Assembly (NCBI GenBank): GCA_030762175.1 | Contig: CM060842.1 | Span: 48,470,501-48,534,500, forward strand | Direction of reading: 5' to 3' | DNA: 64,000 bases | Origin: Metallyticus violacea | Lineage: Eukaryota; Arthropoda; Insecta; Mantodea; Metallyticidae | Shown here: piece by piece, positions 1-10,802 of the stretch | Numbering within the stretch: position 1 is the stretch's first letter | Layout: the number at the start of each line of letters is the position of its first letter | Program-made: the position numbers and the translations under genes | The notes under the pieces: model-generated | What the model saw: the letters and a program-made list of their open reading frames with translations, nothing else | Told to the model about the DNA's origin: nothing | Databases searched by the model: none

Positions 1-1240
1 AATACATAAACCGGCAAACCCCCATGAGAGCAATAATCAACTGTAGAAACACACCTTTCTGCATACTAGTAAGATGGCCCCTTCAGAGATTTCAAATATT
101 TCCTAAGTTTGATAGCAAGTATAAGTAATTCCAAAGAACTGGTGGAGAAAATTAAAGATATGATTCTGCACAAGGATGATCTTCTAGTGTCCTTTGATGT
201 AAATTCATTCTTTTCCAGCATACCAAAATGCGAACTCCCAAAATCCCTTCTGAAATGGTTGCAGTCTCTGAAACTAAGCAATGAGGAGATTGAAGAATAC
301 ATCCAACTAACCGAAGTCTGCATCTGCCAGAATTTCTTCAGGTTCAATGGTGAATTTCACAAACAAGAAGCAGGTTTAGCTATGGGGAATTCATTATCAC
401 CTTTCTGGCTGATTTATATATGGGTAGTTTAGAAATGTACATAACCAAACCATTTCCATACATTTGTAAAGTCTGGTACAGATACGTGGATATCTTTGTG
501 ATGGTTAATAAGAAACAAAATTGCTAAACCTACAAGATGGGGAAATTCATTTCTGAAACATAACAAGACAACTATAATTCCTTTCCTTGAATTAAACATT
601 AAAAGAACAGGCAATAATTTGAAATTTAAAATAAACAGAAAGGACACAGACTGAAAATTACATAAAGACCAGTGGCTCCAATCCCACCGCACACAAACAT
701 GAGTTCTTAACATCTTAGCACATAGACACATTAACATACCCATGAATGAGTTTGAATACAGCAAAGAGTACTCACACATAATATAAACAGCAAAAATCAA
801 TGGGTATAGCCAAGAAATTGTAGACAAGAAACTCAAGAAATTCAAACAAGAGAAGAGGTTAAAACAGATTACAACATTGTCAGCAAAAAATAAATTACCA
901 TTCACAAGAAATTTACTTATCATCCTTGGGCCACCAAAAATTCCAGAACACACTCCCAAAGTTTGGGATTATTTTGTCCCCAGTGAACAAATTCAGCCTA
1001 AATAATGTGCTCAATTCTGGTGATAATGATAGAATACCCAATGAGAAGAAGCCAGGAATATATCAAATCAACTGTTTAGAATGCAACAAAGTATATATTG
1101 AGAAAACAAAAAGAAGCAAGTCCATTCCACCAAAAACAAATCTGGCAGTTGAGCTGATGATGCCGGCAAAGGCCTGAAACATGTTCCGTATAATTCAATG
1201 GTAGGCTGAGCATAAGACTATTAACTCAACTCACTTGCTA
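1..1240 (+). mobile_element. Penelope-like retroelement, degenerate, left end outside window
   Basis: Reverse transcriptase blocks are readable in shifting frames: PMRAI at the start, LLVSFDVNSFFSSIPK near 180-235, YIQLTEVCICQNFFRFNG near 298-350 and GLAMGNSLSP near 376-405. The catalytic box appears as WYRYVDIF near 477-502, lacking one Asp of the usual YVDDIF. A GIY-YIG endonuclease follows near 1052-1115 (GIYQINCLECNKVYIEKTK). Many stops and frameshifts show it is dead. It ends in a hammerhead-like motif at 1154-1185. Reverse transcriptase plus GIY-YIG is the hallmark of Penelope-like elements. Confidence 0.85.
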
Positions 1241-1888
1241 ATTAAGAATAAATCTTTGAATACATTGTCATGGTCTACTTTTAAACATCTATGCCAATAC
1301 TTCAAAATTCTCCCCAGTGTTATGTCTTTCTTTCCTACTCTTTCCAATTCTGGAAATCTTACTCCCTCAGTGAGCTCAGTCCTTATCAATAGACACATTT
1401 TTGTTCGAAGAGGAGTGTATTTGAATTGATGAGACAAAGAAAAAAATCAAAGGGTATCATATGCAACAACATTCAAATAATTAGCAATTCTCCACGCTGG
1501 AAACTTATAGGCTGTAACAAAATTGTAATGTTTGCTTGTTGCACTACCAAAGATTGAAAATCTGGGAAAGAAATTCATTGATTCTTGAAAAGAAACTCAT
1601 TGTAGGACAAGATGCTTTGAAATTTGCAGAAAAATAAACTACTTTATTTAAGAAAATACCTGACGCCCTTCATATATAAGATATGATAGCTGTAAAAAGG
1701 ATAACAGCTTGATGAAGCACATAGGCTATGTGTACATACTGCATAACAAATCTTTATATTTCAAAGAAATATTTAAGATACCAATGGTACATTATCAAGC
1801 TTCTGAATGACTTTTTGTATAGGCAAAATGGCAACGCAGATAAAACATTAGTTGAATATATACGTTCAGAGAATACTAATACAATAAA
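1241..1888. other. Intronic or downstream DNA with nothing recognised
   Basis: AT-rich. Short open frames overlap on both strands at 1231-1437, but neither resembles a known family. Confidence 0.5.
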
Positions 1889-1944
1889 TTTTTAACCTTA
1901 GGAATTCTCCAAGAAATTTTTAACCCTAGGAATCCTCCAAGAAA
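1889..1944. repeat. 28-bp tandem duplication
   Basis: Two adjacent copies of a 28-base unit starting ATTTTTAACC and differing at two or three positions. It directly precedes the terminal repeat at 1960-2130. Confidence 0.7.
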
Positions 1945-1959
1945 TAACTTGAAGTTAGT

Positions 1960-2130
1960 TGAACTTTAGTCTGGCTGAAGATGGAAACTAAATGTTCTCG
2001 AAACCAGTTCCATACATTTATGAAAAGTAAGTCAAGCTTTAAGAGTGTGTAGTTCAACTGAATCATACAATGATATCAATTAATATGATTGGCTTCACTG
2101 TGCAAGTTCCAATTTACATTTAAGTAAAAT
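1960..2130 (+). mobile_element. Penelope-type terminal repeat, family A, with hammerhead-like motif
   Basis: Contains CTGAAGA...CGAAACCGGTT at 1975-2009, then GTAAGTCAAGCTTTAAGAG, AGTTCAACTGAATCATACAA and GCTTCACTGTGCAAGTTCCA. The same order ends the PLEs at 28985-30170 (minus) and 30171-31078 (plus), so this is a solo or truncated 3' end of that family. Confidence 0.75.
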
Positions 2131-2133
2131 GAC

Positions 2134-2284
2134 TAATATATTCTTAATTATCTAGTGAGTCGATTTAATAATCTTATGCTCCACTTACTGCTGAATTATG
2201 CAATACTAGTTTCGTGTAATTAATTCAACAGTAAGTGGAGCATAAGATTATCAAATTGACTCACTAGATAATTAAGAATATATT
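2134..2284. repeat. Long inverted repeat (65-base arms, 22-base loop)
   Basis: Arms 2134-2198 and 2221-2284 are near-perfect reverse complements. They contain GCTCCACTTACTG and its complement CAGTAAGTGGAGC, the same wording as the Penelope terminal repeats, so this is probably a terminal-repeat palindrome. Confidence 0.8.
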
Positions 2285-3048
2285 AACATCTTAGCCTAGT
2301 AACTAAGCAGTTAAATGGAGCAGACAACTGTAGTTTTTAAAATATTCATATTATTAGAATCCCGCAAAAAACACCAATGATATTCTAATTTCCTATAGTT
2401 TTATTTTTTTGATGTCAATAGGCATTGTTCAATTTGAAAAAATGTAGCTTTTTTTTTTTTTTTTTTCCCCCCCAGAAATATACATTCTAGTAATTATTAT
2501 CTGTGTATGGCCTGCAATTATAAGCCCTTGTATACACTTCAATTCTGTGAGTATAGATTTCAATTCTGTGAAAGCAGCATATAAACAGCATCTTCCATTT
2601 CAGAAATATTTGCAGTACAAGTTTTAGGTGATTCATCCTGTATATGCTACTAAAGTACATTTTTTGTATTCAATAGCTCTTTTCTGGGATGTGTTGCCAC
2701 TTTTCAAAAGAGAAAACAATGTGCATCTTGCTACAGTATGTTTTAAAAACATTGTACTAAACAGGTTGCAATTTGTCAATAATTATGTGATTAAAAAATG
2801 ATCATGAGGATAAAAGTTATATAAAAATATATAATCGATCGAGGTGGGAAAACAAAACTATTATGGATCTGAAAAAAAAATGCTTCCAGGAACAATGGAT
2901 TGAGATTTCATTTATTTAATTGCATTTCCCTGTACTGAACAGTATTTTGGACTAGTATTCTGGAACATGTATTTCCTCCCAAATAGTACCAAATTTTGGT
3001 TCCCATTCTGAAATTGAAATTATACAAGACAAACAAATACAGGAAATG
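2285..3048. other. Downstream of Hipk exon 12, nothing recognised
   Basis: AT-rich with a T/C homopolymer run near 2449-2473. I looked for the conserved HIPK C-terminal blocks on the minus strand and did not find them. Confidence 0.5.
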
Positions 3049-3062
3049 TCAGTTTCTCTGAC

Positions 3063-3429
3063 CTGATGGTGGTGTGCCCTCCTTTACCCTCTTCTTGACT
3101 GGGCTTAACTGTGTGGGCTCTTTCTTGGTGTCCTGCTGAGAACGATGGTTAGGGACGGTGAGATGGTGATGAGAATGATGACCATGATGATGGTGATGAG
3201 CAGGTTGTGGAGCTTGCTGTAATTGGGGCTGCTGCTGTTGAGGTGGTGCTATAAGGTTGTGCTGTGGATTGCTATGATGATGATTGTTCTTTGACATCCC
3301 TCGCTTGTTTGTCCAAGCACTGCTAGTGTTCACCACAGTAGCTGATGAATGATGGTTTGAGTGATGGTCCACCAATGAAGGATCATATACTTCCGTAGCA
3401 ACATCTACAGGGAAAACTGGCCGATGTTC
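3063..3429 (-). CDS. Hipk: Hipk coding exon 12, His/Gln-rich tail (residues 728-849)
   Basis: Starts EHRPVFPVDVATEVYDPSLV after CTACAG and continues with His-rich, poly-Gln and HHHHHGHHSHHH stretches, then a Lys-rich KKEPTQLSPVKKRVKEGTPP block. The exon can end at TCAG|GTCAGA in phase 1. If it is not spliced, the frame closes after only three more residues at a TGA (3051-3049). I prefer splicing because HIPKs normally continue with a conserved SUMO-interacting/PEST region that I cannot find in 1-3060. Confidence 0.88.
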
Positions 3430-3689
3430 CTGTAGAATTACATGTATATTAATATTTATGCTATGTGTAATATGAAAGGAATGCATATTTCTAGGCAAAA
3501 TAAAATCTAGCCTATATGTAATATGAGTATTTTACAGTAAAAGCTATTTAAAAATAAGCTAATTTTATAGAGCAATTGAGGGTCTGAAATAAAGTGCAGT
3601 CCCATGGGAATTAATCAGAACACGACAATTACACAACATATTTTATAATTTTTTTGCAGTTAATCACCTAATGCATACCTTTAATCTTT

Positions 3690-4640
3690 GCTAATAACTA
3701 ATATGTCATCCTTTTTGTTTTATAAGTTGTTTTACATGATTTGGCATAGATTCCACAAACTTTGAGCACTTATTTTTAAGTTCATTATGAAACCATACCT
3801 TAACCAGAGACTCTTATCATGCATATTTTTGTGGAACAGTCAAGTTTTTTGAGTCTCCTTTTACAAATAACCCACAAGTTTTCTATTGGAGTATTGTCCG
3901 GAGAGTCCCCTGGCCATTATAACATACAAATATCGTTCTCACTGTAGAATTTCTTCACTTTCTTTAAAGTATGGCAAGGAGCCAAATCTTGTTGGAAAAT
4001 TCTGCCACCATCTGGAAACCTCTTCTGCAGCTCTCCAACAACTCTCCTTTATAGTGTTTGGATGTACTAGACAGATTTCATCATCCCATTGACTGGTACT
4101 AAGGGGTCCCAGTTCATGTGTGAAACATCCCATAACATCTTCACGAGCTGTTTTATGGTCTGTTGCAAATGTGCTAAAGTTGTTGCCTCATTATTCACTT
4201 GGTGCACATCTGAACCTCTCCCCTAAACAAAAAGTGATTCTCGTCAGAGAAAAGAACTTTCTTCCAGATTCTACTGTCTAATCCTGATGACAACACGCCC
4301 AAGAGACACATTTTTGGTGCATTTCTTCTGTTAAATGGTGTTTCTTTACAGATTTGCGGGCTTTCCTTCCAACTGCTAGAAGTATATGATGAACATTAGA
4401 AATGCATAGAGTCCCCTTTCCCCCAATTTGCGAGCCAAATCCATAGTAGTGAGCTTGGGGTTTGATTTGCTTCTTCTGAGGAGAAACCTTGATCAGCTGG
4501 GGATAGTTTCTTTTTCTTGCCACAGCTTCCCTTTTTCTTTGGTAAAATAAGTCAGTCTGTTTGTGCCAATGAATAATTCTGTTTATGGTGCCTACACAGA
4601 CACCAAATTTGGTAGCCAACTTTCTTTGTTTAATGGAAGT
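3690..4640 (-). mobile_element. Tc1-like DNA transposon, degenerate transposase
   Basis: In Hipk intron 11. Reading on the minus strand from about 4619: a helix-turn-helix region (KFGVCVGTINRIIHWHKQTD), then a catalytic VLFSDENHF near 4225-4262, and the hallmark WPGDSPDNTPIENLW near 3865-3910 carrying the catalytic Glu. This is the DD34E layout of Tc1 elements. Frameshifts and stops separate the blocks, so it is inactive. Terminal repeats were not delimited, so the ends are approximate. Confidence 0.8.
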
Positions 4641-5169
4641 ATTCTGATATAATGGTACAATGCACTACTCTTCCTGGGATTCGTATCCATTGAAGACATA
4701 GATATTACTAATTGCACGAGGAAACCTCAAAATTCCTCAAAAGTGACACACACATCAAAATAAATATACTTTAATCGTAAAACAATCGCTACACAGATTA
4801 ATTAACAATGAATAGAAATGCAAAGAGAGAGCAGGATCTAAGAGTAAGGAATGTATAGCACACTGTTGCCAATCATTGGGAAAACTGTGAAAAAAATTAT
4901 GTTGTTTTGATTAATTTACATAGGACTGTACAATGTTTTTTTGCAGCAATTTACATGATAGCCTACTATAAGAGCTCCCACATTCTAAGCACCTATTTTT
5001 TAAAAATAACTGTTTAATGTCATGTATGCCAATTGCTAAAGTCTTTTAGTGCCTAAGTTACTGATATTTACTTATTTAAAATCAAATGAAAAACTCAGAA
5101 ATCTTTACGTCTGCTTTTGAAGCTGGTAACATAATAATGCCCTTATCAAATGAGCCATGCAGATGCCTG
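4641..5169. other. Intron DNA, nothing recognised
   Basis: AT-rich, without repeats or coding similarity that I can name. Confidence 0.5.
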
Positions 5170-5595
5170 CTAAGAGTGCTAACTGTGTGCCATCACAGAA
5201 AATGAACGAAGGTGCTTGTTCATTCAATTATACTTGCTACTGGTTTGCAGTTATGCATTCTTCACACTTTTGTAAATTCTCTGTTTACATGCCAAATTTT
5301 GTTGTTTGAAATGAATGCTATCTCCCTTTCAATTTGTCTTACAGTTCCTGCAAAGTATGGGCACTGTTCTTTTATACTTTCTTCCAAAATGAAATCAAAG
5401 AAAAGCAAGTCAGGAGAACATGGTTGGAATACTTCCCAAAAACATATGTTATTAAGACCTTTAGGATGGACTACAATTAAAATTTGGTCACCTAAGGCTG
5501 AAGACACATACGTTTGTATGTGCTTTATCCAACTTACTACTTTTCTTAAGAAAGAAATCAAACCATTCACACTGTATATACATTTATACTGTTAG
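5170..5595 (-). pseudogene. C-terminal fragment of a mariner-superfamily transposase
   Basis: The minus frame at 5570-5262 reads FWEVFQPCSPDLLFFDFILE, then IKEQ...TVRQIEREIAFI and REFTKVCRMHNCKPVASIIE. This is the usual end of mariner-superfamily transposases (xRSPDLTPLDFFLWGxIKEQ pattern, followed by a helical tail). The catalytic third acidic position is the Asp of SPDLL/FFDF. Only the C-terminal third is present. Confidence 0.6.
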
Positions 5596-5689
5596 CTCTT
5601 TCGTCTGTTAAAGAATGGATTAATTAATTAAGTGCCAATTCATTCAATAATCCAAAACTATGTCATTCACAACAAAACAAGTTACAGAA

Positions 5690-6665
5690 ACAGATAACAT
5701 GTTATTATTCTTGGACATTAAATAATGAAGCATCAAGGAAACCTGGAATTCGAATATACAAAAAGAATACACATGCTGACAATCTCATCAAAGCTTACAG
5801 TTTTAACCTCACAACACAAACATGCAGTGATCAACAGCTTGACGCACAGGCTAGTTAACCTACAATTAGCAAAGAAGAATACTTTAAAGAATACAAATAG
5901 AAAGACAGTGATTAAAAATAGTTTTAAAAAAGCATTAGTACACAAAATAGTACAGAAATTCAAGAGGCAAAAACTTATTAAAGAAACCGCAACACTTTCA
6001 GCAACAAAAGATAAACTAATTTTTAAAAAAAATTCAAACATCACCCATGGGCTATGAAAACATTTCAAATTATTTTTAAGGATTCAATATTGGTTGCCAC
6101 CTGTAAACAGAGTTTAATGTTAAAAACCTCCTGATTGACAATGTTAATGACAGTATTTCATAGGGAGAAAAAATGCAGGTATTTACAAAATAAGTTCTGC
6201 AGAATATATAAAAAATCTACATTTTTAGGAAATAGAGAAATCAGCAGTAGCATTCATTTCTGGACAGAAAAACATGACATAGTGAATAAAGCCAAATTAA
6301 TAAAATCAGTACAAGGAACTATAGAATTAGCAACATGGGAGAAAATCTTTATTTACAAATACAGAGACAGTTTAATGAACTTCCAACACTTATGCAGATG
6401 AAAACATTAACTTTAAATTCATCACACCTCCAGCAAAATATACATTCCCAGAGCATAACAAATAATTCAGAAGTCGCCAGTTACCTGAGTATGCAAGAGA
6501 GAGAGAAAGAAAGAGAGAGAAGGGTCTATGAAACTAGTTTTACACATTATAAGCAAGTGGAGCAATAAGAGTGTGTAGTTCGACTCAATCATATAATGAT
6601 CTTAATTATATGATTAGCTTCACTGTACAAGTTCCAATTAGCATTTTAGTTAAGTTTATTTTATT
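5690..6665 (+). mobile_element. Penelope-like retroelement, 5'-truncated
   Basis: Starts inside the reverse transcriptase at LFLDIK (about 5710), then EFEYTKRIHM, HKHAVINSLTHRLVNLQL, KFKRQKLIKETATLSATKDK and the GIY-YIG region to about 6400. It ends in a family A terminal repeat near 6545-6665 (CAAGTGGAGC, AGAGTGTGTAGTTCGACTCA, CTTCACTGTACAAGTTCCAA). A GA-rich simple repeat sits at about 6496-6525. Frame breaks make it non-functional. Confidence 0.8.
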
Positions 6666-6669
6666 TTCT

Positions 6670-7479
6670 AATCTCCCCTGATGAATTACACATTATAAAA
6701 ATGATTACTTAACACAAATAAAATAAAATTTATTAACCTTTTTAGGTAATTCCATCCCCTTGATTCTATTTAAGCCTTTTATAGTGCATGACACAGTTTT
6801 TGAATTACAAAAAATGCTATCCTTGAAAGAGGTTCATCAAAAGATGATACTGATGTTCTAAATTAATTAAAAAAACTTGAATCAATATCTTCGAGTTCAC
6901 GATGCAATGTGTAAAAACTATCAAATAAATATAACTGTTAATTCGGTGCACCCACTATCTCCTTTTTCTTTATAATAAGATAGGCAAAAACCCATTAATG
7001 CAACAACCTCTTCCATTAGAGACAACCACGTGCAAGTGTGTTCAGATCCCAAGCACATGATCAACATACATAATTATTACACATGTAAAACAGATGAAAA
7101 ATTAAATGCCCAGGATAAACCTGGTTAGCAATAGCAACTGAAATTGAAGTGGTCTTGATCCAAAAGGATTTCAAGATGTGAAATGAACTGGTTTGATTTT
7201 ACAATGAATATACACAACAAAAGTTACCTTTGATTTAGGTATCCAGAACTTAGCAAAGCATGATTTTTAGGACCTGCAGTGCATTAGTAATATAAGCTAA
7301 TAAATTTCCACAATTTTCGTTTTACTGTGAACCCTACAAACTTTAAATGAACACATCTTCAGTGTTATGTGTACTATTATCTATCACAATAGCCTATCAA
7401 ACTTCTTTGTTTTGATCCACTGATTAGTTTAATTACGTATATAGAGTAAGAATAATGAAACCATGAATAGTATGCACAC
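6670..7479. other. Intron DNA, nothing recognised
   Basis: AT-rich intron 11 sequence up to the exon 11 donor, without recognisable repeats. Confidence 0.5.
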
Positions 7480-7635
7480 CTGTAATATAGTGCTGGAATC
7501 TACAATGAGAGGCCGACCCCAGTCACCTGCATCTGATAGCAAAGGCTGCTGAATGGCTGCATGCTGGGGGGGAATTTGCTGCCAAGATGGTACAACCATT
7601 TGCCTATTTCCTGGCCATGAAGTTTGAACTGCATT
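7480..7635 (-). CDS. Hipk: Hipk coding exon 11 (residues 676-727)
   Basis: Encodes NAVQTSWPGNRQMVVPSWQQ, IPPQHAAIQQPLLSDAGDWG and RPLIVDSSTILQ, phase 0-0, between TTTTCAG and GTGTGC. VPSWQQ and LLSDAGDW are HIPK-conserved. 156 bases, so in-frame skipping of exons 10 or 11 would be tolerated. Confidence 0.94.
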
Positions 7636-7859
7636 CTGAAAATAACAAAACATTCTAGTAATTTTTACATAGCAACCAGACAAAATTCATCCCTTTTAAT
7701 TGCATACAACCATTTAAAATACCAGAACATGTAATTATTATTCCAATATTAATTCAATTTGGAATCTAACACAGTGAAACACACATTAATGATATCTTCT
7801 GAGTCGAAATATTTAGAACACTATGGTTTTACTTAAAATCATAACACATTACTAAAGTT

Positions 7860-7985
7860 GGAAATGTATTCAACATGTTCACACCATAGGGTCAACAGCT
7901 GATAATGACAGCAAAGGCTTCCAAAACATGTCCTAGTGTTACATAAGTAAGTGGAGTTAGTGTGAACATGTTGAATACATTAGTG
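7860..7985. repeat. Palindromic cassette with central hammerhead-like motif
   Basis: Arms AATGTATTCAACATGTTCAC (from 7864) and their reverse complement ending at 7981 flank CTGATAATGACAGC...AAAACATGTC at 7899-7932. That core fits the CTGANGA/GAAAC/GTH pattern with two changes. GTAAGTGGAG in the right half is shared with Penelope terminal repeats. Confidence 0.7.
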
Positions 7986-7989
7986 TTGG

Positions 7990-8955
7990 ACATGTAATGA
8001 TATTGAAAAGAAATTTGAAATATTCTATCCAAAATGCCTTTTGTCATTTGCTTATGTCTTCAGAATGATCAACTTTCTCGTTGTAATAATAAATATTTCT
8101 GAGCTAAATAAGTTGCAGTTGTGTTTCTCACTAGTGGGTTACGCTTCCTCAGGAGACAATGAAGAGATGTGCATTATAAAACTACTCTGTTCATCTCTGT
8201 AGCCAAATTGAATTGTAAAATGTGTTTAAAGCTAACTAAATAGCTGATTGTGAAAATATGAATTTGGCTCATTTATTTCCACAGCACCAAAAATTTAAAT
8301 AAAAAACTAAGAGCTTTATTTTTGACAATGGATTTAAAAACATAATATGTTTGAGTTATTTGATAACAAAGGTATAATGGAGAGTATATTGATTTCTAGC
8401 CCTATTCACGAATTAGGGGATAAAGAAATCAAGATTCGTCTTTTCTAGAAGGTAAATAGTTTTAAATGACTTCATGCTTTCTGCAGCTAACATGTCTACA
8501 TATTATACAATAATGCTGGTCTCCGCATGATGTAAATCTTAACTTCAAATGCTAATATTTTGTATATTACTTGCTTTGATACAACTTTAGAGGTATCGTA
8601 GGAGGGGCTGTTCCTTTTATATTTCATCCATCTTATCAGTTTATGTACGTGTAATGCTACAATAAATAACATAATAAAAGAAATTGTTGGATTTTTGTGA
8701 CTGACACGAATTCATACCTATCATGGCTCACAGGGCAGCCAACATCAAAAATTAATACAGATCAATCTTACAAAACCAGCAGAACAGAGATCATCCAAAG
8801 CATTAAAAACTATTAATTTAAGAAACTAAACACGTGTCAAGTAAAGTCCCAAATTAAGAAAATCCTGAAAAATATCAACCAGCTAGTTAGATTCATTATT
8901 TATCTGAACCCAACACCCATTACATTTGCAGCTGGTTAAAGCAAACATCCTAATC
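7990..8955. other. Intron DNA, nothing recognised
   Basis: Intron 10, AT-rich, no coding similarity. Confidence 0.5.
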
Positions 8956-9240
8956 TCTCCATTTAAGAACTTTCAAAAAATTCGACACTTTAAAAAAAAT
9001 CTATTGGAACCCACACAGTGAAGCTTATTAAATGTAAATTATATCTAATCTGTCGTCTAACACACTCTTATGCTTCACTTACTTTTAAATACGGTGGGAC
9101 CGTTTCAAAGAGACATCCTCTCCATCTTCAACCAACTTGGCAACCTATTTAAAAGTCCCACCATATTTAAAAGTAAGTGAAGCATAAGAGTGTGTTAGAC
9201 AACAGATTAGATATAATTTACATCCTAATCTCTATTGCTG
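8956..9240. mobile_element. Palindromic cassette, family B terminal repeat
   Basis: 67-base arms at 9033-9099 and 9156-9222, with only a few mismatches, contain TCTAACACACTCTTATGCTT and its complement. A hammerhead-like motif lies in the loop on the minus strand (9097-9131: TTGAAGATGGAGAGGATGTC, then GAAACGGTC). The flank at 8960-9030 resembles the outer ends of the copies at 45285-45480 and 60375-60570. Confidence 0.8.
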
Positions 9241-9599
9241 TAGCAATTTGCATTAGCACTCCTTTTTCCCCATGTTTGAGTTACAGTAAGTATGGCATTC
9301 ATTCCATGCACACATCACTTTTCATATGCAAATTTTTGTCCTGAATATTTTGTAGACCTTCAGTCGAGTTGTCTACAGTCTCAGCATTCTGGTGCTTTCA
9401 TGCTGCAGTATTACATTATTGTATCATGATTTTTCAATGATATTTTTCATGGTCTTCTCAATTGGGATTACAGGGCATACTGAATTTTCAATGCATTTAC
9501 ACTCATGTTAAATTTATTAATCCAGTAATAAACACATGGTATTTTTTAAGTTCTAATTGCAACTTGTACCGTAAAGCAAATCATAAAATTAAGATTACT

Positions 9600-9700
9600 G
9601 TCGAAGGTTAGCTGAGGATGTGGAAGACTGTGAAACATATTCTAAATATAAAAAGTAAGTGGAGCGAATAAGAATGTGTAGTTTGACTTGGTTGATGAAC
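9600..9700 (+). repeat. Penelope-type terminal repeat fragment
   Basis: CTGAGGATG...GAAACATATT at 9612-9641, followed by GTAAGTGGAGCGAATAAGAA and TGTGTAGTTTGACT, as in family A ends. The hexamer after GAAAC is damaged (ACATAT for ACATGT). Confidence 0.6.
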
Positions 9701-9889
9701 AACAGGGTAGTTATAAATTACCAGTGTTTCAGACACTTTGCAGCTATCCATTTTCTAGGCAGACACATGATCAAGTGATAATTCAGCTTTTGTTTACAAG
9801 TTGTACTGGGATCTGCTATTTATTGATTTTGGCTTGTGTTCTACCACCTTAAAGGCTTGGCACTGTTATAGTCACATTCACTGCAGTGA

Positions 9890-10160
9890 ATTGATCCTCT
9901 CCTTGGTTAGCATTGCTGACTGGTGGCCAGAAGGGCCAGGTTCGATTCCCGGTACCTACTCAGGAATTTTTCAAAGTTAGGGAGGACTGGAATAGGGTCC
10001 ACCCAGCCTTGTGAGGACAACTGGGAAACTGCTTGATGGAGAGATGGCATTTTTCGATAATGAAAGGCGCATGATAGGCGATCAGTGGAGTGCTGGCATG
10101 CTGATCACATGCTACCCTAGAATACTGCCCTCTATCAATGAAGTCTTAAGACAGAGGTAG
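9890..10160 (+). mobile_element. tRNA-derived SINE
   Basis: An A-box-like TTAGCATTGCTGACTGGTGG and a B box GGTTCGATTCCCGG near 9950 give a tRNA-like head with RNA polymerase III promoter boxes. An unrelated body follows. There is no cloverleaf of a working tRNA (no matching acceptor stem). Boundaries are approximate. Confidence 0.6.
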
Positions 10161-10164
10161 AGGA

Positions 10165-10733
10165 TGCAGAGGTCGTCACAGCAGGCTAAAACTTACCTTA
10201 GGATGTAGTGCCAAATGAGGAGAATAATGCACAGAATTTGTTTTTATTTTTCTTTTACAGGGCAGATATGACAATCAGATGGCTGCCAAGTGTTAATGAT
10301 TATTACATCTTGCTGAAACTTTGTCATAGATCATTACTAGAATGTTTACCAAGAAGTACATAATCTAATGCATTTATGTAATTTTATTGAACATTACAAA
10401 ACTTTTCAAAGGATCATTGCAAAGAAAAGGACAAAAGAAGCAATATTGCAGCTAGGAATATATCCCCCCCCCAAAAAAAAATGACGTACAGTAAAGATTG
10501 TCAGATATCTAGAAAAAGAACTATTATAAAGCTCCAATGAAAATGCTATATATTCTTTCAAACACCAATTTGAAAAAATCTTTATTCATCTTTCTTTTGC
10601 AATTTGGAAAAGAAATAATTTGCATCTTTTTATGCATTTTAATAACTAAGTGCATTCATATTTTGAGCAATGACTAAAAGTAGCAGAAAACATGAGCACT
10701 ATCTTAACTTAGTGGAAATTAAAAAATACATAC
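10165..10733. other. Intron DNA, nothing recognised
   Basis: Intron sequence downstream of exon 10, with a short C/A homopolymer pair near 10465. Confidence 0.5.
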
Positions 10734-10802
10734 TGTTAGCAACATCTGCCGACCACTTTGCTCTACCATTGATACAGGTACATACTGCTGCTGTGCTGCA
10801 AC
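10734..10802 (-). CDS. Hipk: Hipk coding exon 10, 69-base micro-exon (residues 653-675)
   Basis: Encodes VAAQQQYVPVSMVEQSGRQM followed by LLT, between a TTGCCAG acceptor and a GTATGT donor, phase 0-0. It is too short to stand out as an open frame. It is recognised because YVPVSMVE and GRQMLLTNAVQTSWPG (continuing into the next exon) are conserved in HIPKs. Confidence 0.92.

Noticed and set aside
1231..1437. Overlapping open frames on both strands just after the first PLE
   Set aside because: No recognisable protein on either strand and length within chance expectation.
3049..3051. TGA here as the certain end of Hipk
   Set aside because: A usable donor lies 11 bases earlier, and known HIPKs continue well beyond this point; kept only as an alternative.
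5212..5595. 127-codon open frame on the plus strand
   Set aside because: The minus strand of the same stretch encodes recognisable transposase C-terminal text; the plus frame is its shadow.
9890..9965. tRNA gene
   Set aside because: A and B boxes are present, but no acceptor-stem pairing or anticodon arm could be made; a SINE head explains it.
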